Positions 26,046-35,155 of a DNA stretch of 64,000 bases are shown here, piece by piece; the stretch's first letter is position 1; each line of letters opens with the position of its first letter. The notes beneath the pieces are model-generated. The model ran no database searches and was not told the DNA's origin. It saw nothing but the letters and a program-made list of their open reading frames with translations. The position numbers and the translations under genes were made by a program. Where the stretch lies: positions 54,555 to 118,554 of the forward strand of contig JAURYJ010000020.1 in NCBI GenBank assembly GCA_030653985.1. The letters are read 5' to 3'. Source of the stretch: Methylobacter sp. GTDB taxonomy: Bacteria > Pseudomonadota > Gammaproteobacteria > Methylococcales > Methylomonadaceae.

Positions 26046-27602
26046 ATGACTCATTACGAAACTATGAATCTGATCGATCAACCGGTGATCGAACGATTGC
26101 CGCAAACCAGTCCGGCGGATGCGTTCAATCAAGAGCTGGTTCGCAACGTTCATCCCCTGGACTGGGTGAATCCGAAACCGGCCGGGCGCTACAATTTGGT
26201 CGTCATCGGAGGCGGTACTGCCGGCCTGGTCACCGCTGTCGGAGCTGCGGGTCTGGGCGCCAGGGTCGCGCTGATCGAGCGCAGTCTGATGGGCGGTGAC
26301 TGTCTTAACGTCGGCTGCGTGCCGTCCAAGTGTGTCATCAGCGCGGCCCGGGTCGCGGCAGCCGTGCGTAATGCACGCGAATTTGGTGTCGAAGTGCCGG
26401 ACGGGATGAATGTGAATTTCGCCGCCGCCATGCAACGGATGCGGCGGTTGCGGGCCCATATCAGCCTGAATGATTCGGCGTCACGACTCCACGGTCTTGG
26501 CATCGACGTCTATTTCGGGCAAGCACGCTTTGTGGCCTCCGGCACTGTTGACATGGACGGTACGCATCTTCACTTCAAGCGGGCGGTGATCGCGACCGGT
26601 GCGCGCGCCGCGGCGCCGCAGATTCCGGGTTTGGATGCCGTTGACTATCTGACCAACGAAACGCTGTTCTCGCTGACCGAATTGCCACCACGGTTCGGTG
26701 TCATTGGCGCCGGGCCGGTCGGCTGCGAAATGGCCCAGGCGCTGGCGCAGCTGGGGTCCGAAGTCTTCCTGGTGGAGACGACGCATGGCATTTTGCCGCG
26801 CGAAGACCGTGACGCGGCCGGGATTGTGCAACAGGCGATCACGCGAGCTGGCGTCAAGCTGCTTTGTTGCGGCAAAAAACTGGAGATCAGGCACGATGGC
26901 GGCATTCGGCTCGTCGTCGAGTCTCACGGCCAGGGCTATGACGAGCCGATCGACAGACTGTTGGTATCCGTCGGCCGGGCACCCAACGTCGAAAATCTGA
27001 ACCTTGAAGCCGTCGGCGTTGATTACGACAAGAAAGGCGTTAAGGTCAATGAACGAATGCAGACGTCAAACGCCAGGATTTACGCCGCCGGAGATATTTG
27101 TTCGCCGTTTCAGTTTACGCACGCGGCCGATTTCATGGCTCGCATCGTGATTCAAAACGCGCTGTTCAAAGGCCGAAAAAAATCCTCGTCGCTGGTGATG
27201 CCCTGGTGCACCTACACGACACCAGAGATTGCCCACGTCGGGCTCTACGAAAATCAAGCCAGGGAACAGGGGATCGAAGTTGACACCTTTGTGCAGGAAT
27301 TCCGCGACGTCGATCGCGCGATCCTGGACGGAGAAGACGAAGGCTTCGTTAAAGTCCACGTCAGGAAAGGGACTGACAAGATCATCGGAGCAACCATCGT
27401 CGCGGGCCACGCGGGTGATATGATCTCCGAGATCACCCTGGCCATGACTCACGGCCTCGGGTTGCAGCAGATCGGCAATACGATTCACCCGTACCCGACC
27501 CAAGCCGAAGCGATCCGCAAATTGGGCGATCAATACAATCGCACGCGCGTGACGCCCTTTGTGAAATGGCTCTTTAACAAGTGGCTGGCCTGGACCCGTT
27601 GA
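26046..27602 (+). CDS. FAD/NAD-dependent disulfide oxidoreductase, MerA/Lpd-like (copy 3)
   Basis: A 518-residue flavoprotein, close to copy 2. FAD motif LVVIGGGTAGLVTAVGAAG, redox pair GGDCLNVGCVPSK followed by a third Cys (CVISAAR), NAD site VIGAGPVGCEMAQAL, YAAGDICSPFQFTHAAD, and C-terminal HPYPTQAEAIRK. There is no HMA domain and no terminal Cys pair. It starts with about 50 extra residues; GGAGG lies close to the ATG at 26046, and MNLID at 26064 is an alternative. Like copy 2 it ends in a short amphipathic tail (WLFNKWLAW) that may touch the membrane. Confidence 0.88.
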   Translation: MTHYETMNLIDQPVIERLPQTSPADAFNQELVRNVHPLDWVNPKPAGRYNLVVIGGGTAGLVTAVGAAGLGARVALIERSLMGGDCLNVGCVPSKCVISAARVAAAVRNAREFGVEVPDGMNVNFAAAMQRMRRLRAHISLNDSASRLHGLGIDVYFGQARFVASGTVDMDGTHLHFKRAVIATGARAAAPQIPGLDAVDYLTNETLFSLTELPPRFGVIGAGPVGCEMAQALAQLGSEVFLVETTHGILPREDRDAAGIVQQAITRAGVKLLCCGKKLEIRHDGGIRLVVESHGQGYDEPIDRLLVSVGRAPNVENLNLEAVGVDYDKKGVKVNERMQTSNARIYAAGDICSPFQFTHAADFMARIVIQNALFKGRKKSSSLVMPWCTYTTPEIAHVGLYENQAREQGIEVDTFVQEFRDVDRAILDGEDEGFVKVHVRKGTDKIIGATIVAGHAGDMISEITLAMTHGLGLQQIGNTIHPYPTQAEAIRKLGDQYNRTRVTPFVKWLFNKWLAWTR

Positions 27603-27736
27603 TGGCCCGTAGCCTGCAGTCGTTTAGCTAGTTGAAAATTTTCGTGCTCCCTTCGGCTATGGCTCAGGACAGGTTTTGTTTTTTTCGTGGATGAAATGAT
27701 TTGTCCAGGTTTGTAAGCCCTGCTACGATCGGTTCT

Positions 27737-28696
27737 TCAGGTTTTCGTCAGCACGCCGGTGCAACTTGAGCCTTGTCCAGCCGTGCAGCCGTAACAATGA
27801 TCAGCGACATTGATCGGCATGGCTTCGGGCATGTGCTCCAGCAATTGGTTCAGATACGTAGAGCGGCCTGCCAGCGGCATTCCCAGCATTTGATTGAAAT
27901 CGCAGTCGTAAACAGCGCCTTGCCAGTCCACACTCAACAGGCTCCGGCACATCACTTGTTCGAGATTGGCGGGTTGGTAGGCGTGTTTCAGCAGACTCAT
28001 ATAATCCTCGAATTGGCCTTTAGCCAGCAGCACGGCGCCGAAGCGTTGTATCGGCATATTGGTGATCGTAAAGAGATTGTTGAAGTGCAGATGGAAATGT
28101 TCAGTTAAGAAAAGCCGGTAAGCGGCTTCCAGTTGTGCTTGCTGCGGAGGCAAGGCGATACCTTGCGGATTGAATACCAGATTCAGCGTCAAACCGCTGT
28201 CCGAGCTACCGTAGCCCAGAGTGTTGAGTTTTTGCAAGGCGTTAATGGAAGCCGAGAACACGCCCTTGCCGCGCTGCGCATCGACGTTGTCCTCTAAATA
28301 ACAGGGCAAGGACGCGATGATTTCTACCTGCTGTTCAGCCAGAAACCCGGCCGTGTCTTCATAACCCGGCTCCACTAAAATCGTAGGGTTGCAACGATCC
28401 ATGACATGCAGCCCCAGTTGTTTCGCTTCTTGTACCAGCCAACGGAAATTGGGGTTCATTTCCGGTGAGCCACCGGTTAAATCCAGATGTTCGAGTTGAT
28501 ATTTTTCCGCAAATTGCAGCGCGGTCTGCATGGTCTCGCGGGTCATCAGTTCTGTGCGTTTCGGCCCAGCATTAACATGACAGTGGGTGCAGCTCAAATT
28601 GCACAAATAGCCCAGGTTCATTTGCAATGTACTCAATCGTCCCCGCTGGATTCGCGGAAAGTCGCTGTTGAGCAGTAAAGGTTTAGTGTCGCGCAT
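27737..28696 (-). CDS. arsS: Arsenosugar biosynthesis radical SAM protein ArsS (copy 2)
   Basis: A 319-residue ArsS with the cluster motif CNLSCTHCH (cysteines 32, 36, 39), LTGGSPE, DCDFNQML and the tail HCYGCTAGQGSSC. It is as long as copy 1 and matches it through most of its length with scattered changes, indicating an old duplication or two acquisitions. It ends an operon arsM, TIGR04283-type and TIGR04282-type glycosyltransferases, arsS, the standard arrangement of arsenosugar clusters; it starts nine bases after the preceding stop. Confidence 0.93.
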   Translation of the reverse strand: MRDTKPLLLNSDFPRIQRGRLSTLQMNLGYLCNLSCTHCHVNAGPKRTELMTRETMQTALQFAEKYQLEHLDLTGGSPEMNPNFRWLVQEAKQLGLHVMDRCNPTILVEPGYEDTAGFLAEQQVEIIASLPCYLEDNVDAQRGKGVFSASINALQKLNTLGYGSSDSGLTLNLVFNPQGIALPPQQAQLEAAYRLFLTEHFHLHFNNLFTITNMPIQRFGAVLLAKGQFEDYMSLLKHAYQPANLEQVMCRSLLSVDWQGAVYDCDFNQMLGMPLAGRSTYLNQLLEHMPEAMPINVADHCYGCTAGQGSSCTGVLTKT

Positions 28697-28705
28697 AGGA
28701 TCTTT

Positions 28706-29395
28706 TTAGTGTTGAGAAAAGTTTATCGGTAAGGCATCCAAAAATCGCAGCAGCTCACGCTGTTCCGGCAAGGGTTCAGCTAATTTAAGCAGGGCCTCGC
28801 GCAAGGAAAGCAGATCTTCCGGTTCATCGACATCGCATAACGCCGCCAAGGTCCTGATCTCGCCCAGTTGTCCGATTTTGTTGAAAAATTGAGCGCCGGT
28901 ATCGGCGGCGCTGTAAGTCACCTCGGTCCACAGGGCATGCGGTACGCTGACATTGCCGCCGAACAGCCAGAAGCCGCCGTCAACACTGGGGCCAAATGCT
29001 AAACGGGCATGTTCATCCCGGGATAACCAGGCCGATGCCGTCAGCAGCTCTGAAACGGTCATTTGAGGAATATCTGCGCCCACTAACAGAACAAAATCAT
29101 GACTTTTTAACAGTGTTTGATAAACATTCGCCATACGTTCGCCTAAACCGCCCTCGCCTTGCCACAGACACGGCAAGTCCTGCCAATAGTCGTGAGCCAG
29201 CGCTGCCTGTTCGGCCACGGCGTAATAACTCCGGATCGTATCGAGATTGCCGGCTGCTTGAACTACCGTTTTAACCGTCCGCGCCGAAGCCAGATGAAAC
29301 GCTTCCGCGGCTTGTTGCCCCAGTTTGACCGCCAGACGGGTCTTGACCGGGGAAAATCCCGGCGTTTTAACGAAAATCGCAATTGCGCCGCTCAT
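28706..29395 (-). CDS. Arsenosugar-associated glycosyltransferase, TIGR04282 type
   Basis: A 229-residue nucleotide-sugar-transferase-fold protein. The start IAIFVKTPGFSPVKTRLA is the pyrophosphorylase-like motif of the TIGR04282 group; later come VGADIPQM and DGGFWLFGG. The ATG at 29395 overlaps the stop of the neighbour by ATGA, and longer in-frame versions run inside that gene. It is presumed to help convert the dimethylarsinoyl nucleoside to an arsenosugar; the exact reaction is not established from sequence. Confidence 0.86.
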   Translation of the reverse strand: MSGAIAIFVKTPGFSPVKTRLAVKLGQQAAEAFHLASARTVKTVVQAAGNLDTIRSYYAVAEQAALAHDYWQDLPCLWQGEGGLGERMANVYQTLLKSHDFVLLVGADIPQMTVSELLTASAWLSRDEHARLAFGPSVDGGFWLFGGNVSVPHALWTEVTYSAADTGAQFFNKIGQLGEIRTLAALCDVDEPEDLLSLREALLKLAEPLPEQRELLRFLDALPINFSQH

Positions 29396-30123
29396 AAGTC
29401 TGGTGCCAAACGTCGCCTGGCCCGACGTGTTAACAGCCAGGTAAGATAGACATGGCGGACGGTTGTTGAAAGCCAGCCATGCTGCCGGTAGCGCCTGGCG
29501 CTGGTTATCAGTTCGGCAGGCAGTTCCTGTAACGGGAATCCCGCAGCTTGCCAACGCACGACAAAATCCAGGTCTTCGCCCAGGGTAACGGTTTCATCAA
29601 AACCGTTCAGTTGTTCGAAAGCAGTTTTATTGATGATAAAACCCTGATCGCCGAATGGCAGACCGAAAAAGCGCGAGCGAGTGTTAGCCGCCCAGGCATT
29701 CAGCCGGGTTTGTCCGGGCCCGTCGCCGGCAAACTTTAACTTGAAATAGCCCAGGCTGCCGCTCCCTGTTTCAATGTAGTGCTGAACAGCAGCGATTACC
29801 TCCCTCGTCAACCGGGTATCGGCATGCAGAAACCAGATTAAGGCCCGCGAAGCTTGTCTGGCGCCGGCATTAAGCTGGCGCGCCCGTCCCTGAGACCCAT
29901 TTAGCCATTTTGCGTTTTCAGGCAGTTTAAAATCGGCGGGTGGCGCTTGGCAGGCCGATAGGATAATCTCAAGCGCCTGACCAAATATCGCCAATTCATC
30001 CAACAACTGCCGCCAGGCTTGATCATCTAGCCCGACCGGAATTACCACGCTGAGATCATTAAAGCTATTGACCCATGTTTGGCAATCGCTAAAAACCTCG
30101 TTCGACAGCTCATCAAACTTCAT
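29392..30123 (-). CDS. Arsenosugar-associated glycosyltransferase, TIGR04283 type
   Basis: A 243-residue family 2-like glycosyltransferase. Near the N-terminus LSVVIPVGLDD, then GRARQLNAGA, LIWFLHADTRL (DxD-type site), FGDQGFIINKTAF and LGEDLDFVVRWQ. Family length and the partner gene support TIGR04283. The ATG at 30123 is chosen because AAGGAC lies upstream; an upstream extension would overlap arsM. It lies 68 bases after arsM and is coupled to the next glycosyltransferase. Confidence 0.86.
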   Translation of the reverse strand: MKFDELSNEVFSDCQTWVNSFNDLSVVIPVGLDDQAWRQLLDELAIFGQALEIILSACQAPPADFKLPENAKWLNGSQGRARQLNAGARQASRALIWFLHADTRLTREVIAAVQHYIETGSGSLGYFKLKFAGDGPGQTRLNAWAANTRSRFFGLPFGDQGFIINKTAFEQLNGFDETVTLGEDLDFVVRWQAAGFPLQELPAELITSARRYRQHGWLSTTVRHVYLTWLLTRRARRRLAPDL

Positions 30124-30191
30124 CACTTTGTGTCCTTCGTGTACTTCGTGGTATTTTTTGTAGCTTGCATAACATCCGCTATTCGGAGCCA

Positions 30192-31238
30192 CTAACAGCA
30201 AGCGGAACCGGATTCCCGCGACAAACTTGTATTGGGCGGCGCGCAATCGAACAAACCGAAGTGCCTGGATTTATCGCCCCATAGCTCAAAGTGTTTCGCA
30301 TAGCGGCTTAAGCAAAGCATATCGGCGGTATTGCCGCAGATACGCAAAGGCCGACCGGTTTCCAAATGATGATGATCGTCCAGATCGAACGCATGCGGAT
30401 GATCCGGCAAGGTGCCTTTATAAACAGCGACCTGTCCGAAATCCTCGCAGCGATCCTCCAGCGGCATTTTAAACGCCCTGATCGTTATCGAACGAAACTT
30501 GACCATGCCGATTTTGGCCGCCACTTCAGGGTCATCCAGGGTAATGGGATTGTCTTTGACAACACGTACATCGGGGCAACTTAATTCCTGCATAATGCGC
30601 CGGAAATCTTCCCAATATAAAGCGCCGCCCAGGCATTCGCCCAATAGCACAGGATCCAGTTTAAGCGCTTGCGGTATGCGCCGGTCGGCATAGACATCGG
30701 AAAAATAAATTTCGCCGCCAGGTTTGAGCACGCGGAAAATTTCCGACAATACTTTGCGTTTATCCGGCGACAAATTGATGACGCAGTTGGAAACCACAAC
30801 ATCGATGGAATTGTCGGCAATGCCGGCAGAAGCCAGGTCTTCGATATATCCGTGTATAAACTCAACATTGAAACGCGTATAACCGTAGCGTTCGGCGTGC
30901 CAATCGCAATGACGTTTGGCGACAGTTAGTTGCTCTTCGGTCATATCAACGCCGATAACCCGTCCCGATTCGCCGACCAGCCTGGATAGCAAATAGCTAT
31001 CGCGCCCCGAACCGCAACCTAAATCCAGTACTGTTTGCCCTTGCAAAGCCGGCGGCAAGGGCGAGCCACAACCGTAAAATCGCGAAACCACTTCAGGATG
31101 AAGGTCGGCCAGATGTGGCCGTAAATGTTTAGGCATTGCATCCAGGGTACAACAGGCGCTGGTTTTTAAATCCAGACTGGACTTAAGCACTTGTCCGTAA
31201 TAATTTTGTACTGATTCACTGATGGCGGCGTCAGTCAT
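30192..31238 (-). CDS. arsM: Arsenite methyltransferase ArsM (copy 2)
   Basis: A 348-residue ArsM paralogue. SAM motif LDLGCGSGRDSYLLS, substrate cysteines in TSACC, SNCVINLSP and ECLGGALYWEDF, and a C-terminus ending GSACC. It heads the complete arsenosugar operon and provides dimethylarsenite for ArsS. It is nearly collinear with copy 1 at 8.2-9.3 kb, but the downstream genes differ: glycosyltransferases here, sigma and anti-sigma there. ECF-type promoter F stands about 90 bases upstream. Confidence 0.92.
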   Translation of the reverse strand: MTDAAISESVQNYYGQVLKSSLDLKTSACCTLDAMPKHLRPHLADLHPEVVSRFYGCGSPLPPALQGQTVLDLGCGSGRDSYLLSRLVGESGRVIGVDMTEEQLTVAKRHCDWHAERYGYTRFNVEFIHGYIEDLASAGIADNSIDVVVSNCVINLSPDKRKVLSEIFRVLKPGGEIYFSDVYADRRIPQALKLDPVLLGECLGGALYWEDFRRIMQELSCPDVRVVKDNPITLDDPEVAAKIGMVKFRSITIRAFKMPLEDRCEDFGQVAVYKGTLPDHPHAFDLDDHHHLETGRPLRICGNTADMLCLSRYAKHFELWGDKSRHFGLFDCAPPNTSLSRESGSACC

Positions 31239-31327
31239 ATAGAGTCTCCGTTGGTCAATATTAAGCAGGTTTTCCGGGAATGAGGAAAAAACCAGGTAAA
31301 TTAGATTTATTATTCAATTTCTTTATG

Positions 31328-31354
31328 AGTCGTCCCAGCACATGATTACTTACA
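31328..31354 (-). promoter_or_regulatory. ECF promoter F, for the second arsenosugar operon
   Basis: Minus-strand TGTAAGTA, 14 bases, CGACT; exact match. The -10 is 90 bases before the arsM start. Confidence 0.85.
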
Positions 31355-31405
31355 AGCAAGCGTCAATTTTTTCGAGTAATAAAACGAGACGCTCGGGCTT
31401 TCGCG

Positions 31406-31498
31406 TCAATCCTTCAAAGTATCGAAAAGCATTTCAGGTTTGCCGGTTAAATAACCCTGAGCCAAATCCACTCCGATTTGATGTGTCAACACATTTCC
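31406..31498 (-). pseudogene. C-terminal scrap of an EAL-domain gene
   Basis: On the minus strand this reads VLTHQIGVDLAQGYLTGKP, then EMLFDTLKD and a stop. GVDLAQGYLTGKP strongly resembles the last conserved block of EAL c-di-GMP phosphodiesterases. The DNA before it (to about 31677) has stops in all frames. So the 440 bases between arsM and the MscS gene hold a decayed signalling gene plus promoter F. Confidence 0.5.
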
Positions 31499-31677
31499 GG
31501 AGACGTGGTTTTTGCTTTCCCTGCCAGCATTACCTGTGCCGCACTACCCAACTCGGCACTTTGCTCTATGGAGGTGCGAAGCGTTTGGCAGAGACTTTGA
31601 CATCAGGATTGATTATTCTCCTGACAAAATCCGCATCCCCGCCATCCCTCGCTGTGATAAAACTGCCGCTGACGGAT

Positions 31678-34029
31678 TCACAGCGTCTTTCCCTGATGAA
31701 TACTGGATGAAGGGAAAGAAGAATCCTCTTTCACATGCACGTCACGTTGCGGGAAAGGTATTTCGATATTTTCTTCCCTAAAGGCGGCATTGATCGCAAA
31801 GCATAGATCGCTGAAAACCTGCGCCCTGTTATCAATGGATCGGATAAAGCAGCGTAGTTCTAAATTAAGCGCACTGTCACCGAAGCCCGTCATTAATACC
31901 ACAGGCGCAGCAACCCGATTGCTCTCGATAATGACCATGTCGTGTTGATGCGCAACGGCGAGCAGGATGGCTCTAACCTTTTCAAGGTCGGAACCGTAGG
32001 CGACGCTGACAGGGATTTTGATCCGTCCCGATGAATCATGCAACATCCAGTTAGTGACCTGACTGGAAATCAGCTCTGAGTTGGGCACAATGATATGCGA
32101 ACCGTCAAAAGTTCTGAGTTGGGTCGAGCGGATGCTGATCCTGTGGACAAAGCCTTCGGTGGCGCCGACGAGAATCCAGTCGCCGGTGCGGATGGGGCGT
32201 TCGATCAGCAAAATAAGGCCGGAAATAAAGTTATTGACGATATTCTGCAAACCGAAACCGATGCCCACCGACAAGGCGCCTGCGATAATGGCAATGTTTG
32301 CAAACTCTACCCCCGCTATGGACAGCGCGACGAGTAGAGAGACGGCAAGCCCGAGATAACCGGTAACGGTAAGCAGTGCATCCCGTGCGCCGCGTTCGAT
32401 CCGTGCATTACTTAACCAGCCCGGCGCCACGTTTTGTTTAAACCAGCCGGACAAAGCCAATAACAAGGAGAAAGCCAGCAGGGCAGTCACAATCTGTAGA
32501 GGGATAACGCGAAAAGAACCCATCATGAACCCCTCTTGCAGAAACGTCATGATGAGGTCGAGACCCAGATGCGATAATCCCCACACCCAAAGCACCCAGA
32601 GTCCGAGTCCGCTCCAGATCGCCGCACTGAAGATGAGACGAATCCAGATCAGACCGGGAATATGATCCTGATCTTTTAACCCCAGGTGTTGGCGAAGCCG
32701 TTTCTGCCAGGGCTGATAACCGGAATCTAAGCCGTCGAACAAATCAGTCATCAACGTGTTAATAAACCAGATGATGCCGAAGCCCGATAAAGATCCCAGC
32801 AATCCGGTCAGGGTATAAATTGAAAGATTGCGATAACCCAGCCATTCGGAGCCCAGTGCAAAGATCAACGCGGCGAGCAGCAACAATCGTATTCTATAAC
32901 TGCCGCCCAGGGATGGAATACGGCCAATGGACCAGAGTACCCAGACCAGATTGAGGAATAGAAAAATACCAAACAAGGCTCGCGCCAACAGATACTGCGT
33001 TTCCAGTAAGGCATCTGAAAAACCGGAATCGAACACTAGTAGACCCAGAAAACCTAGGGCCAGTAGTCTTTTTAAATGTTTGGACAAGGCTTGCGCCGTC
33101 ATATCATCCATAGCCAGATAAGGACTCGCGGGCGGATCAGGATTCAGCATAGCGCCGGCTATGCTCAGCGTCAGCGTATAACCCAATAGGCCGTAAGCCA
33201 ATTGAGTGATAAAAGGCGCCGGTGCTAATGGCAAAACACAGTTTAAAAAGATTAGGGCCGCCACGCTTGCGCCGATGACAGGCAATAACCTGGCGCTGCA
33301 GCTTTTCAGTGCCAGCAAAAAATGGGTGCATTTATCGACACAAGGCTTTTTTGTTGCCGCTATCCAGATTTGATATAAACGCAGGCCAACAAAAAAACCC
33401 AGGACAACTGAACAAAGGAGCGCTATCAGATAGGCGCCGGTCAATAATTGCAATCCGCTTTGCATCATTAAAAAGTGCCGCGACAATTTCCACCAGGTTT
33501 TAGGATGGTTTAAATTGTCCTGAAGGAGTTCACTTACAGTAGGGCCTTTAAGCAGGAGTTTTCGAGTCAGAGTAGCGTGCTCAATGGCAGTGGCTTTTTC
33601 CTTGATTTCTTTGGCCTGAATCAGGATAAATTGACAGGCGGCAAGACGTTTTGCGAGCGCTTCTCGTTCCTGGACGAGATTGGCTTGAGACGGGCTGACA
33701 TCATTCGCTTCTTTGCTTAGTTTCGAACCCAGGAAATCAATATCCTGTTGCCGTCGTTGTACAACTGCTTCAGTTTCCGCGACGCAGTCTTGAGCCTGTT
33801 CGCGAATGGGCAGGAGTTTCTTTTTGATGTCCTCAAGCCGGCCGGTATCCAGTTCCTGATCGGCAGTCGATTGGAGCGTCTTGTTGGCTGATTCAAGAGC
33901 GGATTTGGCCGATTCCAACCAGGCTTCACTGTAGACTTCGAAAGACCATGACGGACTTGAATACAACAACAGCACTACTTGTAAAACAAGATGTAGCGGG
34001 AAAATATTGATGGAATGAATGGCTTTCAT
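31678..34029 (-). CDS. Large MscS-family mechanosensitive channel
   Basis: A 783-residue membrane protein. Signal peptide at 1-29, a periplasmic coiled-coil-prone region to about 170 (many Lys, Glu and Gln), then roughly ten hydrophobic segments. The MscS core is near residues 560-770: the pore helix ALSVGIGFGLQNIVNNFISG, then LIERPIRTGDWI and HIIVPNSELIS of the beta domain. It is larger than E. coli MscS (286 residues) and nearer to MscK-like forms. It releases solutes on hypo-osmotic shock. It ends a run of minus-strand genes for aquaporin, sugar and stress enzymes, which fits osmotic stress. Confidence 0.88.
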   Translation of the reverse strand: MKAIHSINIFPLHLVLQVVLLLYSSPSWSFEVYSEAWLESAKSALESANKTLQSTADQELDTGRLEDIKKKLLPIREQAQDCVAETEAVVQRRQQDIDFLGSKLSKEANDVSPSQANLVQEREALAKRLAACQFILIQAKEIKEKATAIEHATLTRKLLLKGPTVSELLQDNLNHPKTWWKLSRHFLMMQSGLQLLTGAYLIALLCSVVLGFFVGLRLYQIWIAATKKPCVDKCTHFLLALKSCSARLLPVIGASVAALIFLNCVLPLAPAPFITQLAYGLLGYTLTLSIAGAMLNPDPPASPYLAMDDMTAQALSKHLKRLLALGFLGLLVFDSGFSDALLETQYLLARALFGIFLFLNLVWVLWSIGRIPSLGGSYRIRLLLLAALIFALGSEWLGYRNLSIYTLTGLLGSLSGFGIIWFINTLMTDLFDGLDSGYQPWQKRLRQHLGLKDQDHIPGLIWIRLIFSAAIWSGLGLWVLWVWGLSHLGLDLIMTFLQEGFMMGSFRVIPLQIVTALLAFSLLLALSGWFKQNVAPGWLSNARIERGARDALLTVTGYLGLAVSLLVALSIAGVEFANIAIIAGALSVGIGFGLQNIVNNFISGLILLIERPIRTGDWILVGATEGFVHRISIRSTQLRTFDGSHIIVPNSELISSQVTNWMLHDSSGRIKIPVSVAYGSDLEKVRAILLAVAHQHDMVIIESNRVAAPVVLMTGFGDSALNLELRCFIRSIDNRAQVFSDLCFAINAAFREENIEIPFPQRDVHVKEDSSFPSSSIHQGKTL

Positions 34030-34092
34030 AGTACAGTGAATATTGACGCTCGGAGGTTAGTACGCGAATTAGATAACCCTAGTTCATGTTCC

Positions 34093-35103
34093 TTAGGGTT
34101 TAGTCAACAGTATTGCGTGTCCGTCCGGATCACGGATCATGAATGCGCTTGAATAACCCAGTGTATCTTTCGGTAAATCGACTACGGCATTGGATACCGG
34201 ATAGGACTTTTCGTTGGCTATCGTATCATTTATAACTGCAGTGTCGGAAAGGGTTGCTTGAACTTGCCAGTGCCATAGATCATTGGCCTGGGTATCAGGC
34301 GGCATGATCCGACCGCTGTTCGGTGTCTGATAGTCCAGCAGTTCGATGCCGGGGCCGTGAGAAGCTTTGAGCGCCGTGATGTGCAGGCGGGCTCCGAACA
34401 CATTGTTCAGGCGTTCCTGCTCAATGCCATAATTGTCACTGCTGCCGGTGACCTTAAGTCCGAGGGCATCACGATAAAATTTCAGACTGGTTTCGGTATC
34501 TGCGATCACTATAGCGGTATGGTCGATGCCGAGAAACAGCTGTTCGCTTTTAACATGCCACTTGGGATCTCCTTTGCCTTCAGGAAATTGTAGAATTTCA
34601 AGATTATTACCGTCGGGATCCCGGAAATAAAAAGCCTGAATGCCGCCAGCGTTAGGATTCCAGTCTGGCAGCCGCTGGGGAGCAGGAGAGGCATGTTCCA
34701 CATTATGTTGCCTCAGGTGTGCATAAGCCTGGTTCATATCGCTAACGATGATGGCAATATGCTGAAACCAGTGGTCGTTGCTACGCGAGTCGGGGGGAAT
34801 GGGCCGGCCCCGAGGCGTCAAATAGTGGATCAATTCAATGAATTCATCGCCCAATTGCAAGCGGACAACCTGCATCCGTAAACCAAAAACGCCAGTAAGG
34901 TGTTCGTAAGGCTCGCCGGTTACTTCGGCTTCGGCCACCTGCTTGAAGGGCAGAATCCGGGTGTAAAATGCAAGTGAACGGCTCATATCGCTCACCGTAA
35001 TGCCTATTGCATCAATGCCGCGCACCGTCGGATTTGCCCATACGTTACTGCCGTTCAGGTAAAAAACGAAGACGATGATGGTCATGCTATAGCGGAATAA
35101 CAT
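34093..35103 (-). CDS. Secreted protein with two VOC (glyoxalase-like) domains
   Basis: A 336-residue protein from the chosen start MLFRYSM. Signal peptide at about 1-24 (ending VWA). Two VOC domains follow: residues 30-170 (GIDAIGITVSDMSRSLAFY to FYFRDPDGNNLEILQF) and 190-335 (GIDHTAIVIADTETSLKFY to FMIRDPDGHAILLTKP). His and Glu metal ligands are visible in both. A periplasmic location is unusual for glyoxalases; the substrate is unknown. The start has TAGGAG upstream and leaves 52 bases after the GMC gene; the longer frame overlaps that gene. Confidence 0.8.
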   Translation of the reverse strand: MLFRYSMTIIVFVFYLNGSNVWANPTVRGIDAIGITVSDMSRSLAFYTRILPFKQVAEAEVTGEPYEHLTGVFGLRMQVVRLQLGDEFIELIHYLTPRGRPIPPDSRSNDHWFQHIAIIVSDMNQAYAHLRQHNVEHASPAPQRLPDWNPNAGGIQAFYFRDPDGNNLEILQFPEGKGDPKWHVKSEQLFLGIDHTAIVIADTETSLKFYRDALGLKVTGSSDNYGIEQERLNNVFGARLHITALKASHGPGIELLDYQTPNSGRIMPPDTQANDLWHWQVQATLSDTAVINDTIANEKSYPVSNAVVDLPKDTLGYSSAFMIRDPDGHAILLTKP

Positions 35104-35155
35104 CCTGATGGCTCCTAATAGTTTGCAGTAAAATGGAAAAGTTACACGGCCTCCT

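Noticed and set aside
12956..27602. Calling the three flavoproteins mercuric reductases (MerA).
   Set aside because: All lack the C-terminal Cys pair and the HMA domain; only the general disulfide-oxidoreductase motifs are shared.
27711..27737. TGTAAGCC in the gap after the third flavoprotein gene.
   Set aside because: There is no CGACT at the proper distance and no plus-strand gene follows.
34076..34101. AACCCTA / TAGGGTT repeat at the end of the VOC gene as terminator.
   Set aside because: The stem is only seven pairs and no U run follows.
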